DNA of 64,000 bases from Streptomyces beihaiensis (GTDB lineage: Bacteria; Actinomycetota; Actinomycetes; Streptomycetales; Streptomycetaceae). Each line of letters opens with the position of its first letter. The stretch's first letter is position 1. Position numbers and translations under genes: made by a program. Below, in pieces: positions 61,214 through 64,000 of the stretch. The notes under the pieces were generated by a model. The model worked only from the letters and a program-made list of their open reading frames with translations. It did no database searches and was not told the origin of the DNA. The DNA lies in assembly GCF_026274175.1 (NCBI RefSeq), contig NZ_JAPHNL010000112.1, positions 1-64,000 on the forward strand, written 5' to 3'.

Positions 61214-62328
61214 TGACGAGAGCAGCTGAACTGCCGGGTGCGGCCTCGCTCGTGCTGGCTTCGGGGGTCGTGCATCTCGACCCGGCCCCGGCGGTCTTCG
61301 CGGCGATGCTGGACGGCTGGGCCATGCAGCAGCGGACCCGGTTTCTGAAGGCGTCGACGATCCAGTCCCGCACCGATCTGGTACGGCGCTTCGCGGCCTA
61401 CACCAACGAGTACCCGTGGCAGTGGCGGCCGGTCGAGGTGGAGGCGTTCATCGACCATCTGCGATCGGGGCAGAGGCCGATCGTGGTCTCCACCGCTCGC
61501 GGGTATCAGAACACGCTGCGGTTGTTCATGGAGTACGTCACCGACGTTCGCTATGCGTGGCCGCGGGAGTGTGAGGAGAAGTTCGGCCGGGCGCCGGTGC
61601 AGATCCTGCACGAGTGGAACACCGTCGCGCACGTCGCCGAGTACGAGGGCGATCCGCGGCGTCGGCCGCTGACCTACGACGAGGTCCAAGCCCTGTTCGA
61701 CGCCGCGGACGGGCGAGTGGAGGAGATCAGGGCTCGGCGGCGCAAGGGCGCGCTGGCCGCGATGCGTGACGCCGTGCTGCTGAAGACCGTCTACGCCTAC
61801 GGGCTGCGCCGTCGGGAGGCGTGGGGTCTGGACCTGACCGATCTGCGGCACAATCCGAAGGCCCGTCAGTACGGCCGGTGCGGCGCCTTCTACGTCCGCT
61901 GGGGCAAGTCGTCCAAGGGCAGTCCGCCCAAGCGGCGGACCGTACTCACGGTCCCGGAGATGGACTGGATCGTCCCCGTGCTGGAGCAGTGGCTCGACGA
62001 GATCCGGCCCGGCTTCGGCCCGGGACGGCTTCCGGCCCTGTGGGTGACCGAGCGGCAGAGCCGTCTCTCGCGCCGCTCGGTGAACGAGGCGTTCGAGGCG
62101 GCGCGCGATGCCGCCGGCCTGCCCGAGGAACTCGATCTGCACTGCCTGCGGCACTCCTACGTCACGCACCTGATCGAGTTCGACTACCCGGAGCGGTTCG
62201 TCCAGGACCAGGTCGGCCACGAGTACGCGTCCACCACCGCGCTCTACACCGGCGTCAGCGACGAGTACCGCAACCGGCTGCTCCAGCGTTCCCTGGACCG
62301 CCACGCAGACCGATGGAGCGTCTCGTGA
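61213..62328 (+). CDS. Tyrosine recombinase / site-specific integrase
   Basis: 371 aa from GTG 61213 (MTRAAELPGAASLVLASGVV); an in-frame ATG at 61186 would add 9 residues. N-terminal core-binding (SAM-like) domain up to about residue 125. Catalytic set: Arg199 (YGLRRREAWGL), His310-x2-Arg313 (LHCLRHSYVTHL), His336 (QVGHEYASTT) and Tyr345 (ALYTGVSDEY). XerC/D-like layout, with complete catalytic residues, so probably active. The stop overlaps the next GTG by 4 bp. No tRNA or obvious att duplication is visible; the left edge is 70 bp after the nrdJ terminator. Confidence 0.9.
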   Translation: MTRAAELPGAASLVLASGVVHLDPAPAVFAAMLDGWAMQQRTRFLKASTIQSRTDLVRRFAAYTNEYPWQWRPVEVEAFIDHLRSGQRPIVVSTARGYQNTLRLFMEYVTDVRYAWPRECEEKFGRAPVQILHEWNTVAHVAEYEGDPRRRPLTYDEVQALFDAADGRVEEIRARRRKGALAAMRDAVLLKTVYAYGLRRREAWGLDLTDLRHNPKARQYGRCGAFYVRWGKSSKGSPPKRRTVLTVPEMDWIVPVLEQWLDEIRPGFGPGRLPALWVTERQSRLSRRSVNEAFEAARDAAGLPEELDLHCLRHSYVTHLIEFDYPERFVQDQVGHEYASTTALYTGVSDEYRNRLLQRSLDRHADRWSVS

Positions 62329-62651
62329 ACCGTAAGATGGGCTACCAGTGGCACCTGCGCAAGGTCATGGCCGAGCGCGGGATGTTCGCCACCACTGACC
62401 TCGTGCCCCTGCTCGCCGAGCGCGGAGTGCACTTGTCCCGGGAGCAGGTCTTCCGCCTCGTGACCCAGCCGCCACAGCGCATGTCGATGGACACCCTGGC
62501 GGCCCTCTGCGACATCCTCGACTGCCAGGTCCAGGACCTCATCGAGATCACGGTCGTCAACCAGCAGGTCCGCAAGACCGGCACCGGCGGCAGCGACCAG
62601 GCCGTCCCGCAAGTACGCCGCACGTCCATCCGGCGCCCGGAGGGACTGTGA
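62325..62651 (+). CDS. Cro/C1-type HTH protein of the recombinase module
   Basis: 108 aa, starts MNRKMGYQWHLRKVMAERGM. The XRE-like HTH runs through DLVPLLAERGVHLSREQVFR and MSMDTLAALCDILDCQVQDL. The tail is basic (RKTGTGG...RRTSIRRPEGL). Translationally coupled on both sides (GTGA with the recombinase and GTGA with the zinc-ribbon gene). May bind the inverted repeat at 61184-61213, or help direct recombination. Confidence 0.8.
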   Translation: MNRKMGYQWHLRKVMAERGMFATTDLVPLLAERGVHLSREQVFRLVTQPPQRMSMDTLAALCDILDCQVQDLIEITVVNQQVRKTGTGGSDQAVPQVRRTSIRRPEGL

Positions 62652-64000
62652 CTGCACCGGCTGAAGTGGTCGACGAACTCGTGGAGTTGCTACGGAACGT
62701 CTTGCCAGAGGCCGACAGCGCCACGTTGTCGGCACACGTCGTGAACCTGCGGCTGCGCCGCCCCGCGGCCGGCGAACTGCTTGGCTACCTTAAGGACTTC
62801 TCGGACGCGCTGACGTCGGGCCACTCCGGTGGCCCGGCCGCACGGCTTCGTCTCCTGGACGCCCTCGCCGCCGACTACCCGTCCGTCCAGCGGGCCCGGT
62901 GCGTGCGCTGCGGCCGGGTCCAGACGCTGCGGCACCGCCTGGATGACGGCCGGGCCTGCGTCACCTGCTACAGCCGACAGCACGTCGAGACGTGTGTCCG
63001 CTGCGGCGATCTGCGCGAGGTCGCCTGGCGGCAGGCGGACGGCGGAGCCGTCTGCCCCAAGTGCAAGCGCCGCGACACGTCCTTCTGGCAGCAGTGCTGC
63101 GTCTGCGGCAAGTCGGCGCCGGTCGTCAGCCGCCGGGACGGACAGCCGTTCTGCCAGAACTGCTGGTCCGCGCCGCTGCACACCTGCACTGACTGCGGTC
63201 GTGATCGCCCTGTGTGCTCCTACACCGAGCGAGGCCCCCTCTGCAAAGGCTGTTACCACCGGGAGAGAGCTGCCGAGTGCGGCGAGTGCGGACGGGTAAC
63301 AGCAAACCGCCGCCGCGACCGGACGTCCGGCGCACTGGTCTGCGAACGCTGCTGGAACCCGCCCGTGCTCACCTGCGTCGACTGCGGTCAGCAGCGCCCC
63401 TGCCCACGCGGACTGCGCACGGGCGAGCCGCGCTGCGGTAGTTGCTGCTCGCGCAGGCGCCCGCGACGGACGTGCGCTCGCTGCGGAAAGGTCCAGCACA
63501 TCCACTCGCGGCTGCCGCTCGGAGACGTCTGCAGTCCCTGCCACACGAAGATCCGCAGAAACACGGCCCCGTGCGCCCAATGCACTGCCGTCCGGCCCCT
63601 CATCGGCACGGACGCCGCCGACCGCGCGATCTGCGGTCCCTGCGCAGGCGATGCCCGGGAGTGGAACTGCCGCCGTTGCGACCGCTTCGACGCCCTGTTC
63701 TCCGACGGTCTGTGTCCGCGCTGCGTTGCCCACGACCGCGTACACCGACTGCTGTCCGGCCCAGACGGACATCTCCGGCCCCAGCTGACGCCTCTGCTCG
63801 AACTCCTCGATGCCGAGTCGGACCCCTACCAGATCCTGCTCTGGCTCTACCGGTCCGACTGGGGCAGTCTCCTGGGGCGCCTCGCCACCGACCACGAGGA
63901 GATCACCCACGGCCTCCTCGACACCTTCCCCTCCCACCGCAAGCACGTCCAATACCTGCGCCAGGTCCTGGTGACGGCCGGTGTCCTGCCCACCCGCGAC
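62648..64000 (+). CDS. Cysteine-rich protein with about nine tandem zinc ribbons (3' truncated by window end)
   Basis: Open from GTG 62648 (MTAPAEVVDELVELLRNVL) to the window end, 451 codons without a stop. A helical N-terminal 80 residues is followed by 18 CxxC pairs between about residue 85 and 359 (CVRC, CVTC, CVRC, CPKC, CVC, CQNC, CTDC, CKGC, CGEC, CERC, CVDC, CGSC, CARC, CSPC, CAQC, CGPC, CRRC, CPRC), evenly spaced, fitting about nine zinc ribbons. A helical C-terminal region follows. No known enzyme motif is visible. GTGA-coupled to the HTH gene. Possible DNA-binding or recombination cofactor; function unknown. Confidence 0.85.
   Translation, partial: MTAPAEVVDELVELLRNVLPEADSATLSAHVVNLRLRRPAAGELLGYLKDFSDALTSGHSGGPAARLRLLDALAADYPSVQRARCVRCGRVQTLRHRLDDGRACVTCYSRQHVETCVRCGDLREVAWRQADGGAVCPKCKRRDTSFWQQCCVCGKSAPVVSRRDGQPFCQNCWSAPLHTCTDCGRDRPVCSYTERGPLCKGCYHRERAAECGECGRVTANRRRDRTSGALVCERCWNPPVLTCVDCGQQRPCPRGLRTGEPRCGSCCSRRRPRRTCARCGKVQHIHSRLPLGDVCSPCHTKIRRNTAPCAQCTAVRPLIGTDAADRAICGPCAGDAREWNCRRCDRFDALFSDGLCPRCVAHDRVHRLLSGPDGHLRPQLTPLLELLDAESDPYQILLWLYRSDWGSLLGRLATDHEEITHGLLDTFPSHRKHVQYLRQVLVTAGVLPTRD

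Noticed and set aside
1-64000. CRISPR arrays, rRNA, tRNA or phage structural genes
   Set aside because: No regularly spaced repeats with unique spacers, no rRNA or cloverleaf tRNA sequence, and no capsid, tail or terminase signatures were seen.

Overview
The window is a high-GC actinobacterial chromosome segment, almost certainly Streptomyces. The evidence is strong G/C third-position bias, frequent GTG starts, 4-bp ATGA/GTGA gene overlaps, several apparently leaderless starts, and gene order that follows the S. coelicolor core around recA (rimO-pgsA-cinA-clgR ... recA-recX ... gluDCBA/gluRK ... miaB-miaA-dapF-rshA-hflX ... dinG-lexA-nrdR-nrdJ). Most of it is conserved core. The unusual parts are an intein inside recA, an NIS siderophore locus, and a recombinase module that runs off the right edge.

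Region by region: 1-3.4 kb holds the end of rimO, pgsA, the CinA C-terminal amidase, the ClpP-controlled regulator clgR and a dps gene. 3.6-10.4 kb holds a small membrane protein, an SDR and the repair pair nei2/lhr. 10.5-12.5 kb is an AraC regulator with azlCD (branched-chain amino acid export). 12.5-15.8 kb has a terpenoid-cyclase-fold protein, DUF3046, an AI-2E transporter and a membrane protein. 15.8-19.1 kb is recA with a full-length LAGLIDADG intein, then recX. 19.4-21 kb is a flavin monooxygenase. 21.3-28.1 kb is the glutamate ABC operon gluABCD divergent from the two-component genes gluRK, followed by a TAXI binding protein. 28.3-40.3 kb carries an epimerase, the tRNA A37 modification genes miaB and miaA, dapF, the ppGpp-family gene rshA, an M1 peptidase and hflX. 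40.4-46.3 kb has two paralogous secreted serine proteases, an HTH regulator and a short UvrA-like ABC ATPase. 46.6-54 kb is the NIS siderophore cluster (aminotransferase, IucA/IucC, GNAT, IucA/IucC). 54-61 kb is dinG, lexA, nrdR and the B12-dependent ribonucleotide reductase nrdJ. 61.2-64 kb is a translationally coupled trio: tyrosine recombinase, HTH protein and a protein with about nine tandem zinc ribbons.

Functionally, recA, recX, lexA, dinG, lhr and nei2 make up a DNA-damage set, with LexA-box-like sites visible before recA and lexA. NrdR has two boxes 31 bp apart in front of its own nrdR-nrdJ operon. Glutamate uptake and its sensor are encoded back to back. The two best candidates for under-described biology are the RecA intein, which interrupts the ATPase core at the site I recall from M. 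leprae RecA, and the recombinase / HTH / poly-zinc-ribbon trio just after the nrdJ terminator. All gene identities come from reading translations and motifs; no database search was possible.
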